Assembly: GCA_964534995.1 (NCBI GenBank)
Contig: CAZHSC010000097.1
Location: forward strand, 1 to 12,633
DNA length: 12,633 bases
From: JAJTFW01 sp964534995
GTDB lineage: Bacteria > Bacteroidota > Bacteroidia > AKYH767-A > OLB10
Reading direction: 5' to 3'
The notes beneath the pieces are model-generated. The model searched no databases. It had not been told where the DNA came from and worked only from the letters and a program-made list of their open reading frames with translations. How positions within the stretch are numbered: the stretch's first letter is position 1; each line of letters opens with the position of its first letter. The position numbers and the translations under genes were made by a program. Shown here piece after piece: positions 1 to 7,277 of the stretch.

Positions 1-71
1 CTGTTTCAATTCGTATCATGAAGAAATTATGGCAGTTCAATTGAAGAACCTTTGCCGCCTCAGCGCCTCAT

Positions 72-400
72 GGGCGGGTCAACTTCACTTTACACACGGG
101 ATCTTCACTTCGTTACGATCCGCGACCTCCGCGCCTCCGCGAGAAACCTTTCACGCCTTCCGGGCGGGTCAGCTTCGTTTTCCACCCGGGATCTTCACTT
201 CGTTACGATCCGCGCCCTTTGCGCCTCCGCGCCTCTGCGAGAAACCTTTCACGCCTTCCGGGCGGGTCAGCTTCGCTTTTCACACGGGATCTTCACTCCG
301 TTTCGATCTGCGCCCTCCACGCCTCCGCTTGAAATCCTCTGCGCTCTCAGCGTCTCTGCGTGAAAAAACTTTGCGCGCCTCCGTGAGAATCTTTTGGCTG
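72..400. repeat. G/C-rich intergenic repeat, about three degenerate 90-98 bp units
   Basis: The nine bases GGGCGGGTC recur at 72, 162 and 260. Each copy is followed by a conserved stretch containing GGGATCTTCACT, CGATC and runs such as GCGCCTCCGCG, then GAAACC or GAAATCC. The unit after 330 decays into shorter blocks of the kind CTCTGCG/GTGAAA. The sequence is open in several + frames only because of its composition, and the predicted peptides simply repeat themselves, so I do not call a gene. It resembles the GCGCCTCTGCG-type intergenic repeats that I associate with Bacteroidota genomes. It lies just downstream of the membrane-protein gene that ends at 459. Confidence 0.75.
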
Positions 401-458
401 TTTTTGTTTTTCAGAATAGGTATGACCTGGCCTCTTCTTTTTCAACAAATCAGCGATG

Positions 459-1682
459 CTATTCAGCTTGTCTGCGCTGTCCAAGGAGCATAAGGATAAG
501 TCCTGCAAGAATCACAAGAGCGATCAAAAACAGCAGCTCGTTGATTTTTGGAATAGGAATGTATTTGAAAGAAGCTATCCCCTGTACCGCAAGGGCTACT
601 TCATTCAGAAAGATCCCTGCAATGAATATTTTGATGCCAAGTATACTCATACGGCTCCTTGTGATAAGCCGGTTGACATAAAAAAAGGCGATAAGGGCTA
701 CGGTGATAATAGCCAATAATATCAGGTGCAGATAGGCAATTACAATGTTCCGGAATCCGAATACCAGCGTGTTCAGGTCAGGGATAACTGACCCCATTTG
801 CAGAATAAGTTTGATGCTTAATGCGACCGCGATGAAAAGGAAAAGTACCTTGCTGTTGAAATCGCAGGTTTCTTTTTGTAAAAAACCTGATTTTCGTACC
901 TCCTTCCAGAAGATCACCCAGCCCCAAAGCTGTGCGAAAGCCCCTGCAATGACGATGAGATAAATAAACAAAGGTAGTTTTAACCACAGCACCGATAACC
1001 CGAAAGTGGGTATAACACTCCAGCTGAAAAGTCTGAATACAACCGGGGACAGGGTGGCGGTGGGTATCATGTTGTGGAAATGGTGAAGGAATATACCAAC
1101 ACAGGCCATGAAGAACCATCCGTTGTACTGAAAGTGAAGGTACCAGTATACAGCGGAAAGGTAGGTTTTCTGATGCATGTGCCCCAAAGAGATCATGTAA
1201 ACCAGGGCAAGAGTGCCCAGTGCCGACAGGATGTTGAACAGCAAGGCGGCATTGAACCATTTTTTCTGCCGGATATGTGTTACCCCTTTCAGGTCAAAGT
1301 AATACGCTGCAACAAACCAGCCATTAACAAGCAGTGAGAGCGTGGAACATACAATGGAAAAGCCTGCATAGCCCTGTGCCGTAAACGAAATCAGCAGCCC
1401 AATAGAAATGATGAAATTTAATCCAAGAATGACAGCATATTTCTTCATGGTATCAGGCCCTGAATCGCTTTGCAGTATTTGCGCCATCAACAGCATGAGG
1501 GCTTGTGTAACCCATCCTGAAAATGCGAAGTGAGAATGAGCATGTTGCAGGTGCTTTTGTTCAAAAAACGGAAATTCGAAACCGATTTTATAGCGCATGA
1601 TTACGCCCAGTATGGCTACCAGCGTAAGACTGATCAATGATAAAATAGCCCAGCGTGATGCTTTAAAAGTTGTTCTTCCCAT
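459..1682 (-). CDS. Multi-pass, histidine-rich inner-membrane protein (possibly distantly related to heme-copper oxidase subunit I)
   Basis: This gene encodes a 407-residue, strongly hydrophobic protein with roughly ten to twelve membrane segments. Histidines cluster at H44, H47, H49 and H51 at the start of the second hydrophobic segment (HLQHAHSHFAFSGW). Others are H183 in YLHFQYNGW, the H200-H201 pair with H203, and H319 in a late segment. A histidine in an early helix, an HH pair in a middle helix and a histidine in a late helix recall the heme and metal ligands of heme-copper oxidase and nitric oxide reductase subunits. This is a resemblance only, because I see no clear family signature. 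I chose the ATG at 1682 over an upstream in-frame TTG at 1721. AAAGGAG precedes the ATG by 3 bases, and a promoter -7 element (1703-1710) lies inside the longer frame. No oxidase partner subunit or cytochrome c gene is adjacent. Confidence 0.75.
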   Translation of the reverse strand: MGRTTFKASRWAILSLISLTLVAILGVIMRYKIGFEFPFFEQKHLQHAHSHFAFSGWVTQALMLLMAQILQSDSGPDTMKKYAVILGLNFIISIGLLISFTAQGYAGFSIVCSTLSLLVNGWFVAAYYFDLKGVTHIRQKKWFNAALLFNILSALGTLALVYMISLGHMHQKTYLSAVYWYLHFQYNGWFFMACVGIFLHHFHNMIPTATLSPVVFRLFSWSVIPTFGLSVLWLKLPLFIYLIVIAGAFAQLWGWVIFWKEVRKSGFLQKETCDFNSKVLFLFIAVALSIKLILQMGSVIPDLNTLVFGFRNIVIAYLHLILLAIITVALIAFFYVNRLITRSRMSILGIKIFIAGIFLNEVALAVQGIASFKYIPIPKINELLFLIALVILAGLILMLLGQRRQAE

Positions 1683-2000
1683 ATGCTCCTTTAACCGTGG
1701 TGCAAAAGTAATAAAAGACAAAATAGTATTTTATTGGGGCCGCATTATTTTATCAGGATAGACTCGTATGTATTTGAACAAATGGCAGTAGGGGGCTGGA
1801 TGGATATATTAAAATTTTCTGACCGAGGTTTTTTTTAGGGTTGGAGCAGTATCTTCCACCGCCTTGGCCTTCCGCCCGGATAGATGGGTATCCTCCGTAT
1901 TCTAAAGGATGGAGAGGAAAAAGGAGGTGTATTGATTAAAAAATGAATGCAAACATCCTGCGGGTTTTCTGTTCTCGCTTTAGTGGTGAAGGGTATTCTT
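1683..2000. other. Intergenic stretch with promoter element but no gene
   Basis: Apart from the promoter element at 1703-1710, this 318-base gap between two minus-strand genes shows little. A small inverted repeat, GGATA at 1878-1882 and TATCC at 1889-1893 with a 6-base loop, is too weak to call a terminator for the serine hydrolase gene that ends at 2001. The open frames here are short and cross into the neighbouring gene in the wrong phase. Confidence 0.5.
1703..1710 (-). promoter_or_regulatory. Bacteroidota -7 promoter element (TACTTTTG)
   Basis: Read on the minus strand, TACTTTTG matches the Bacteroidota -7 consensus TAnnTTTG. It lies about 20 bases upstream of the ATG at 1682. No convincing TTG element is present 19-21 bases further upstream, so only the -7 half is supported. 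Its position argues against translation from the TTG at 1721. Confidence 0.4.
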
Positions 2001-3374
2001 TTATTGACCCTGGCTTGCGCGTGCTGTCCTGATGCCTTTCGAGACCTCAATCCTGTTTTTGAACAGTACCTGTGTTGCTTTACCGCTTTTTTTATCAGGC
2101 AGAAATTCCAGTGTAACTGCTCCGCTTTTGAAACGGAAGTGTGTTTTGTCTTGTGGAAAAATTTCGATTTTCTCTGACTCATTGCGCTGACTGAAGAAGC
2201 GTCCGTTTTCGTAGCTGATCGTACGCGTGATGTTTTCATCGAAAGTGTATACGCCGGTAAGACTCAGGGCATATTCATTTTCCAGATCCACTTTTGCATG
2301 GATGTCATGTATAGGTTTACCAATAGCATATGCTGCCATTTTCAGGGACGCATCATCAGGGTCCTTGTCATCGCGGTTGCTCAGCACGATAACATATACC
2401 TGCTCGCCGGGAAGGTAAATGCCATTGCAGGCATAGCCAAAGATGCCGCCCGAATGTTCATAGCAACGGCTGCCGTTTATTTCATTAATCTGCCATCCAT
2501 ACCCAAAATGCGTAAACTGCCCGTTATTCAGCGGGTAGTCAGTGAAGGCTTTTTGTAAAGTTTCCTTTTTAACCAATTTGCCGGCGTGTACCGCGGTGTT
2601 CCATGTATATAAATCATCAACGGTTGACATGATAGATCCGGCCGAATATGGCTGTGTAAGACTCAAATACTCGGCATTAATTAATACCGAATCCGGCTTT
2701 TGATAGGGATGGGCCCTCCCGGGAATAATTTTTGACATGCTCCCGTAATATGTATTTTTCAATCCAAGAGGAGTGAAAATTCTTTTTTCCAGAAATTCGG
2801 GATAACTCAAACCCGATACCTTCTCTATAATGTAGCCCAGGATCAGATATGCGGAGTTGTTATATTTTAATTGATTGCCGGGCGCAAAGTCCATAGGCTC
2901 ATTTTTAAAGAGATCTATCATCTCGATGGGTAATCTGTCCTGCCTCCATTGATGGGTCCAGCGTTCCATGGTAGTATAACTTTTAATTCCCGAAGTATGC
3001 GTAAGCAGGTGATGAAGCGTGATCTTATGTCCGTGGGTTGGATATCTTTCTATGAATTTGGTGATGGGATCATCCATCGAGAGCTTGCCTTCCTCAAGCA
3101 GCATAAGTATACACACTGCCGTGAATTGTTTGGTAATGGAACCGATTTCAAAAACATGATCCGCTGTAAGGGGTACCCGGTTTTCCATGTCAGCCATACC
3201 GGTGGCTTTACGGAAAAGGACCCGATTTCCTTTTGCTACGAGTACGGCCGCGCCGGGCTCCTCCGCGTGGTACGCTTCGCTCAGAAATTGATCATAGGGG
3301 ATACCAGTTTCCTGCGCCCGCACAGATGCAAAGGTGGTGAGAAGCAGAAGAACAATTAAAGAATACTTTTTCAT
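2001..3374 (-). CDS. Exported serine hydrolase, class C beta-lactamase / penicillin-binding-protein-like family
   Basis: This is a 457-residue serine hydrolase of the beta-lactamase class C/esterase family (Pfam Beta-lactamase type). Residues 1-20 form a signal peptide (MKKYSLIVLLLL, cleavage likely after SVRA before Q21), so it acts in the periplasm or at the cell surface. The three active-site motifs are visible: S79-I-T-K82 (nucleophile and base), Y171-N-N173 (the YxN motif), and H307-S-G-G310 in place of KTG. HHLLTHTSGI at 121-130 and TPLGLKNTYY at 201-210 are typical of the family. Residues 365-440 form a separate beta-rich C-terminal domain often seen in Bacteroidota members. The substrate cannot be inferred. 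HSG rather than KTG, and the lack of resistance-gene context, fit an esterase or peptidase better than a true beta-lactamase. The gene stands alone. Confidence 0.92.
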   Translation of the reverse strand: MKKYSLIVLLLLTTFASVRAQETGIPYDQFLSEAYHAEEPGAAVLVAKGNRVLFRKATGMADMENRVPLTADHVFEIGSITKQFTAVCILMLLEEGKLSMDDPITKFIERYPTHGHKITLHHLLTHTSGIKSYTTMERWTHQWRQDRLPIEMIDLFKNEPMDFAPGNQLKYNNSAYLILGYIIEKVSGLSYPEFLEKRIFTPLGLKNTYYGSMSKIIPGRAHPYQKPDSVLINAEYLSLTQPYSAGSIMSTVDDLYTWNTAVHAGKLVKKETLQKAFTDYPLNNGQFTHFGYGWQINEINGSRCYEHSGGIFGYACNGIYLPGEQVYVIVLSNRDDKDPDDASLKMAAYAIGKPIHDIHAKVDLENEYALSLTGVYTFDENITRTISYENGRFFSQRNESEKIEIFPQDKTHFRFKSGAVTLEFLPDKKSGKATQVLFKNRIEVSKGIRTARASQGQ

Positions 3375-3397
3375 GGATGGACGGTTGATGATGGAGG

Positions 3398-3405
3398 TAA
3401 AAGTA
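3398..3405 (-). promoter_or_regulatory. Possible -7 promoter element of the serine hydrolase gene (TACTTTTA)
   Basis: On the minus strand TACTTTTA differs by one base from TAnnTTTG and lies about 23 bases upstream of the ATG at 3374. The expected -33 TTG is not clearly present, so the call is weak. Confidence 0.3.
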
Positions 3406-3490
3406 CTGCGCTTTTTTCTAATCAGGACATTTTGACGAATTTACCGGAAGAAGTTTCATCAGGATGCATCAGATCACCTGTGTTTTGACA

Positions 3491-3515
3491 GGGAGGACAT
3501 CCTTGCGGAGGATTT
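3491..3515 (+). repeat. Dispersed repeat, copy 1 (partner at 4592-4616)
   Basis: These 25 bases match 4592-4616 at 23 positions, and similarity continues weakly for another 15-18 bases (TTGTGTG). Each copy contains TCCTTGCGGAGGA, which can form a 4-5 bp hairpin (ATCCT/AGGAT here), followed by T residues. The two copies flank the VOC gene in the same orientation. Confidence 0.55.
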
Positions 3516-3817
3516 TTGGATGATTGTGTGTTACTAACTTGTATCCTCCCGGCAGAGTAAGATGTGCTGTATGGTATACGTAAACAATTCATAAATGACC
3601 GCTAACACCCGCAGGATCTTTTCAAGCTAATAACGTATATACCGTACCGCTATATTGGTATGAATAGATACCGCCCTCCGTTATAATTTCAGAAGGTACG
3701 GATATCCAGATGACGTTTCCGGCCCAGCCCCCAACCGACACCTTGCGTCCGTGGGTGAAAGAGCGTTTTCTGATGACTGTAAGCGCAATGACCTGCCTGG
3801 CACGGCATCGGGTGGAA

Positions 3818-4327
3818 TTACCGGTGCTGGTCCAGCAGAATCACATTGCCGTCAGGGTCTTTTAACATCAGACTGGCAGGTCCCGATGTTTTTTCATCCG
3901 CCTCACTCAGTAGGGAAAGGCCGTTGTTTTTGAGATGCCGCTGTATTTCCCGGATGTCGTTAAAACTTTCAATGTTTTTTGCATTTTCATCCCAACCCGG
4001 GTTAAATGTTAAAATGTTTCCTTCAAACATACCCTGGAATATACCAATGAGTGCATTGCCATTTTTGAGAATGAGGTAACGCTGTTGCATGCTCCCGGCA
4101 AAAACACTGAATCCCAGTTTTTCATAAAATTGTCTGGAACTCTCAAGATCCTTTACGTTCAGACTGATGGAGAAGGCACCCAGTTTCATGGCTTGTTGAT
4201 TTTCATTTTTCATGCTGTTTTGTGATGAAGGATTCATATTATCTGTTTGTGCAACAACACCATTAAGGCAGATACCGGCGATGAAAGCACTTAACATGGC
4301 GGCAAATATTAATGTTATGTTTTTCAT
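3818..4327 (-). CDS. VOC/glyoxalase-fold protein with an N-terminal export signal
   Basis: This 169-residue protein carries a single VOC (glyoxalase/bleomycin resistance/dioxygenase) domain at about residues 48-169. It starts MKLGAFSISLNVKDLESS and ends DPDGNVILLDQHR, very like a common Bacteroidota subfamily of about 120 residues. In the first strand N56 stands near the usual metal-ligand position, and no canonical His/Glu ligand set is obvious, so metal-dependent catalysis is doubtful. Unusually, a hydrophobic signal peptide precedes the domain (residues 1-26, cleavage likely after VVA before Q27), followed by a polar linker rich in N, S and Q. The linker contains Met39 and Met47. The latter coincides with the usual cytosolic start, but the signal-peptide start at 4327 is well formed. 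The function is unknown; a binding or stress role is possible. Confidence 0.85.
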   Translation of the reverse strand: MKNITLIFAAMLSAFIAGICLNGVVAQTDNMNPSSQNSMKNENQQAMKLGAFSISLNVKDLESSRQFYEKLGFSVFAGSMQQRYLILKNGNALIGIFQGMFEGNILTFNPGWDENAKNIESFNDIREIQRHLKNNGLSLLSEADEKTSGPASLMLKDPDGNVILLDQHR

Positions 4328-4591
4328 ATTTTTTTCAATGAGCAGGTGTTTAGCGGATCATTTCCGGTACAGTGTATTTCCGGCTCCGGGGTGCTGAAAA
4401 TTAATTATATTTCCCAAATCTTACTGTAAAGGATCAAATAATCTTTCATTTTTTGGAATATTTTTTAGATAGGCAGCCGGACACAGGTGGTCTGCTATTT
4501 CAGATCTATTGCTACAGGTAATGATAGTATCCGTTACTTAATATTATTATCTCTTATCAGCAATATTTGAAATGTCGTAAATGGCTTTCCC

Positions 4592-4616
4592 GGGAGGATT
4601 TCCTTGCGGAGGATTT
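4592..4616 (+). repeat. Dispersed repeat, copy 2 (partner at 3491-3515)
   Basis: 23 of 25 bases match copy 1; the only differences are TT for CA at 4599-4600. The hairpin core TCCT-TGCGG-AGGA is kept. No + strand gene lies upstream that either copy would terminate. Confidence 0.55.
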
Positions 4617-4828
4617 GTATTGTGGTTGTGTTGTCATCATATTTCTTTTTTCAATGTAAGGCTTACCTTCTGATGGTTTGTACTGTACCATTAATGGATA
4701 GGTTGCCGGATATTTATTTTGCTACATCAACTTGTTTACTGAATGTAAGAATGATCCGATCCGTAAGTAGGCTTCATTTATTATGATTTCAGTCAGTTTT
4801 CACCTTTGCATAGAAATGACTTAATAAG

Positions 4829-4878
4829 GTAATAGTTTAATTTGTACCTGAATGTAATAGTTTCATTTTGTATTGCCA
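4829..4878. repeat. Imperfect 25-bp tandem duplication
   Basis: GTAATAGTTT begins at 4829 and again at 4854. The following bases (AATTTGTA and CATTTTGTA) are nearly the same, after which the two units diverge. The duplication is short and A/T-rich, with no visible function. Confidence 0.4.
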
Positions 4879-5000
4879 TTGTGTCTGAGTGACTGATTGC
4901 TCTCATTAATTTAGTTAAATAGATTTACCGCTTCATCATGGTGCTTTTGTTTCTGGTTTTTATAATACTGGTTCCGTTGCACTTTTTTACTGAACCTGTG

Positions 5001-5028
5001 TTGGATATTTTTTAACTTTAACCCTTTG
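5001..5028 (+). promoter_or_regulatory. Weak promoter candidate upstream of the T9SS-secreted protein gene
   Basis: TTGG at 5001 is followed, after a slightly short spacer, by TAACCCTTTG at 5019-5028. This resembles TAnnTTTG but has two extra bases. It lies about 70 bases before the ATG at 5097. The fit is imperfect. Confidence 0.25.
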
Positions 5029-5096
5029 TGCCGGCAAAGGATATTGAAATATAAATACAAGTTGGAGGGCTTGCTGGTTTTTTAATTTCTTACCCA

Positions 5097-6725
5097 ATGT
5101 CTGATAAAATTATTGTCAAAAATAAAATCATGTTACTATCACTGTTGCAATACCTGCGCAGATATCTTGTCGTCTTGACAATTATCTTCACGACTTTAAA
5201 CAATGCTGTTACCAGTGCCCAGGCATTGTATGAAAATGTACTCAGTGTCCCTTCTTTCAAAACCAGGGCATCTGATATCTGGAACGATGGGATGGGCCAT
5301 TTCTTTATCACTGCCTTTTCTTATCCCGCAACTTACGATTCCTCCATGTCATTGATTATTAAAACCAACGACCTGATGCAGTTGGAATGGGTGAAACGTT
5401 TTAAAATTCTTCATCGTGATTATTTGACCTGCATCAGTCCGTGCAAAGATGGTAACCTGCTGCTGGGTGGTAGTGCTCGTGAGAATTTTAATCAGAATTC
5501 CGGAGCCTGTCTGTTTAAAGTGGATACTTCCGGCAATCTGATATGGAGCAGACAGTATAGTTTGTCCTATGATGATGCCCTACTGAAGGTTTTTGAACAG
5601 CAGGACAACAGCCTGATGGTTTTTATAAGAAACGGGGTCAGCAATGTTTCTAACCGCGTCTTGCATTGCGATAGTAATGGAATTATACTCAGTGCACACA
5701 CCTATAGCGTGGGTTTTTCCGGATTATATGGAGAGAGCGTTACGACTGACGGACAGGGAAATTATTTTCTCTGTGGAACGGTAGCAGGGGGCGCCGGAAA
5801 CGCGGTGCTTTTTGTGTCTGCCTTCCGTCAGGATTCACTGCTTTGGTTTAAGCAATATGATCCCGGCAGAATCATGACCGCTTACGGCATTTGCCGGCTG
5901 GACGACGGCACCCTCACGGTTAATGGAAGTATTGCTGATCCGGCAATTTCAAATTCCTATAACGTATGGTTGATGCGTATCGATACTTTGGGAAATAGTA
6001 TCTGGGCAAAGGAATACCAACAACCACTGGCTTATTCTGAAACCATTGGCGGTATTCAGTCATTACCCAATACCTGCACTTTGATGCTGGGACAAGCCAA
6101 TACAACGAATGGTTTTACCGCCTTTGCCGCTAAGATTGATGCTACAGGTAACCCGGTCTGGGCCGGAGATTATGGGAATTTCCCCTTCCAGAGTTTTTAT
6201 ACAGCATATCCTTTGACGGATGGCCGGATTTTAATGAATGCCTTTACCTTGAATGAGGCGTATTTTACAATGACGGATGCACAGGGCCATGGCGTTTGCA
6301 ACAACCATCCCATGACCTTGCTCGCTGCCCCATTGAATTTTACGGTTTCAGCTGTAAATCCGGTTCCTGCGGTTCCGGCCATAACTACACTATCAGCGCC
6401 TGTTTTTGTGACTACACCACAGGTAAGCATCTCAAATCTATGCAGTGGTAATGTCGGTACTCAGGAATGGTTGAAGGAAGTTTTTCCGGATGTGTTTCCT
6501 AATCCCTGTTCAGATCATTTCTATTTTTATGCGGATAGGGCAGAAGAGGTCCGGCTGCAACTGTTTAATTCTTCCGGTGGCGTGGTTTTGTCGCAGTATT
6601 ATTCATGTCAACCGGGATGGAACCTTGTACGGACAGGAAAAAGAGTACTGGCCGGTACCTGCATGTTGCTTATTTCAGGAGATACCGGGTTCCGAAGATC
6701 TAAACTTTGTTTTGTTGATCCTTAA
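5097..6725 (+). CDS. Secreted beta-propeller-like protein with T9SS type A C-terminal sorting domain
   Basis: This is a 542-residue protein for export. The N-terminus is polar for about 20 residues, then has a hydrophobic segment (YLVVLTIIFTTL, 23-34) and a likely signal-peptidase site near TSAQA at 39-43. Met12 is an alternative start that would give a more usual signal peptide. The body has repeated blade-like units of the form (K/R)IDTxGNxIWxxxY at 141-154, 294-307 and 346-359, with more diverged versions at 87-102 and 243-254. Spacing is about 50-100 residues, and the pattern suits a beta-propeller. A proline- and threonine-rich linker (about 410-455) leads to a C-terminal domain starting at the FPNP motif (467-470, VFPNPCSDHFYFY). 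This is the signature of type IX secretion substrates, whose tail directs passage through the outer membrane and is then removed. The protein is therefore probably extracellular or surface-attached. Its ligand is unknown. Confidence 0.88.
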   Translation: MSDKIIVKNKIMLLSLLQYLRRYLVVLTIIFTTLNNAVTSAQALYENVLSVPSFKTRASDIWNDGMGHFFITAFSYPATYDSSMSLIIKTNDLMQLEWVKRFKILHRDYLTCISPCKDGNLLLGGSARENFNQNSGACLFKVDTSGNLIWSRQYSLSYDDALLKVFEQQDNSLMVFIRNGVSNVSNRVLHCDSNGIILSAHTYSVGFSGLYGESVTTDGQGNYFLCGTVAGGAGNAVLFVSAFRQDSLLWFKQYDPGRIMTAYGICRLDDGTLTVNGSIADPAISNSYNVWLMRIDTLGNSIWAKEYQQPLAYSETIGGIQSLPNTCTLMLGQANTTNGFTAFAAKIDATGNPVWAGDYGNFPFQSFYTAYPLTDGRILMNAFTLNEAYFTMTDAQGHGVCNNHPMTLLAAPLNFTVSAVNPVPAVPAITTLSAPVFVTTPQVSISNLCSGNVGTQEWLKEVFPDVFPNPCSDHFYFYADRAEEVRLQLFNSSGGVVLSQYYSCQPGWNLVRTGKRVLAGTCMLLISGDTGFRRSKLCFVDP

Positions 6726-7277
6726 ATACGCACAAGCAACGATTCGTTACCGTCGCTTATATGCAGCTTAATGGCCTTGTCCGAAATGTGTTTTTCTCAC
6801 CGGATGTGCAGTTAAAAAGCAAATTTAATAAATTGCGAAAATCGCAGGGTTTGTTTCCGAATTGCGGATTACTTTCCTGTGATCTGTCAGCCGCCAGGTA
6901 TACCGTATGTCCATTCATGTAAACATATGTACCTGTGTTCATGAATCAATCAGGATATGATGTGGGTGGGCTGATGTATTTCATAGTCACTGGTGTATTG
7001 TTTCGGTGTATGATGTTTGACAAAACGGAATTTTCAGGATAGATGAATATTCTTTTTTATTTTGTCGTTTAACACTCAATGTAACAGATGCTGATTTATA
7101 TGGATTGCGCAGGTTTGTTACCTGCTGTTATCTGGGGTTTTTAAAGTAGTGTAGCAGGCCAGTGCGCCCATCCCTGTTGTCGGGTGGGAATTATATAGAG
7201 CATTCCTTTTTTCTCAGGCAGATGCCTGTGTCGATGCAATACAGGAGTCTATCCGTTAATTAGTGAAGGCCGGATTT
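6726..7277. other. Intergenic region between convergent genes, with small hairpins
   Basis: These 552 bases lie between the convergent T9SS-protein and antiporter genes. Two inverted repeats stand out. One is GCAGGT/ACCTGC at 7109-7125 (6-bp stem, 5-base loop). The other is CCCA-T-CCC/GGGTGGG at 7167-7188 (7 pairs with one bulged base, 7-base loop). Neither has a T tract, so neither is called a terminator. The 61-codon minus-strand frame at 6757-6942 has no recognisable features. Confidence 0.45.

Larger units (their letters stand above)
3375..3817. other. Intergenic region with one dispersed repeat copy and an unexplained open frame
   Basis: This 443-base gap holds the promoter element at 3398-3405 and the first copy of a short dispersed repeat at 3491-3515. 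On the minus strand a stop-to-stop open frame runs from about 3845 down to the TGA at 3622. It has no ATG, but its last half (VGGWAGNVIWISVPSE, YSYQYSGTVYTLLA) reads like protein. It could be a gene remnant or chance. No terminator is evident for the VOC gene that ends at 3818. Confidence 0.4.
4328..5096. other. Long A/T-rich intergenic region between divergent genes
   Basis: These 769 bases separate the divergent VOC (-) and T9SS-protein (+) genes. They hold repeat copy 2 (4592-4616), a 25-bp tandem duplication (4829-4878) and a weak promoter candidate near 5001-5028. The 60-codon frame starting at TTG 4604 begins inside the repeat, has no other support and is rejected. I see no RNA gene. 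Confidence 0.5.

Noticed and set aside
29..493. Long + strand open frames over the left-edge repeat (154 and 103 codons)
   Set aside because: The predicted peptides repeat the same phrases because they translate the tandem repeat, two frames are open at once, and there is no family resemblance.
778..1260. 160-codon minus-strand frame inside the membrane-protein gene
   Set aside because: It overlaps the longer gene in another phase, and its peptide lacks the hydrophobic periodicity and any motif.
1721..1721. TTG at 1721 as the start of the histidine-rich membrane protein
   Set aside because: The added codons cover the TACTTTTG promoter element and an AAAGGAG ribosome site that serves the ATG at 1682.
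4604..4786. 60-codon + strand frame with a hydrophobic start
   Set aside because: It begins at TTG inside a dispersed repeat, has no start signal or recognisable motif, and lies in A/T-rich DNA.
7167..7188. Hairpin CCCA-T-CCC/GGGTGGG as a terminator between convergent genes
   Set aside because: There is no T tract on either strand and a bulge interrupts the stem, so termination cannot be supported.
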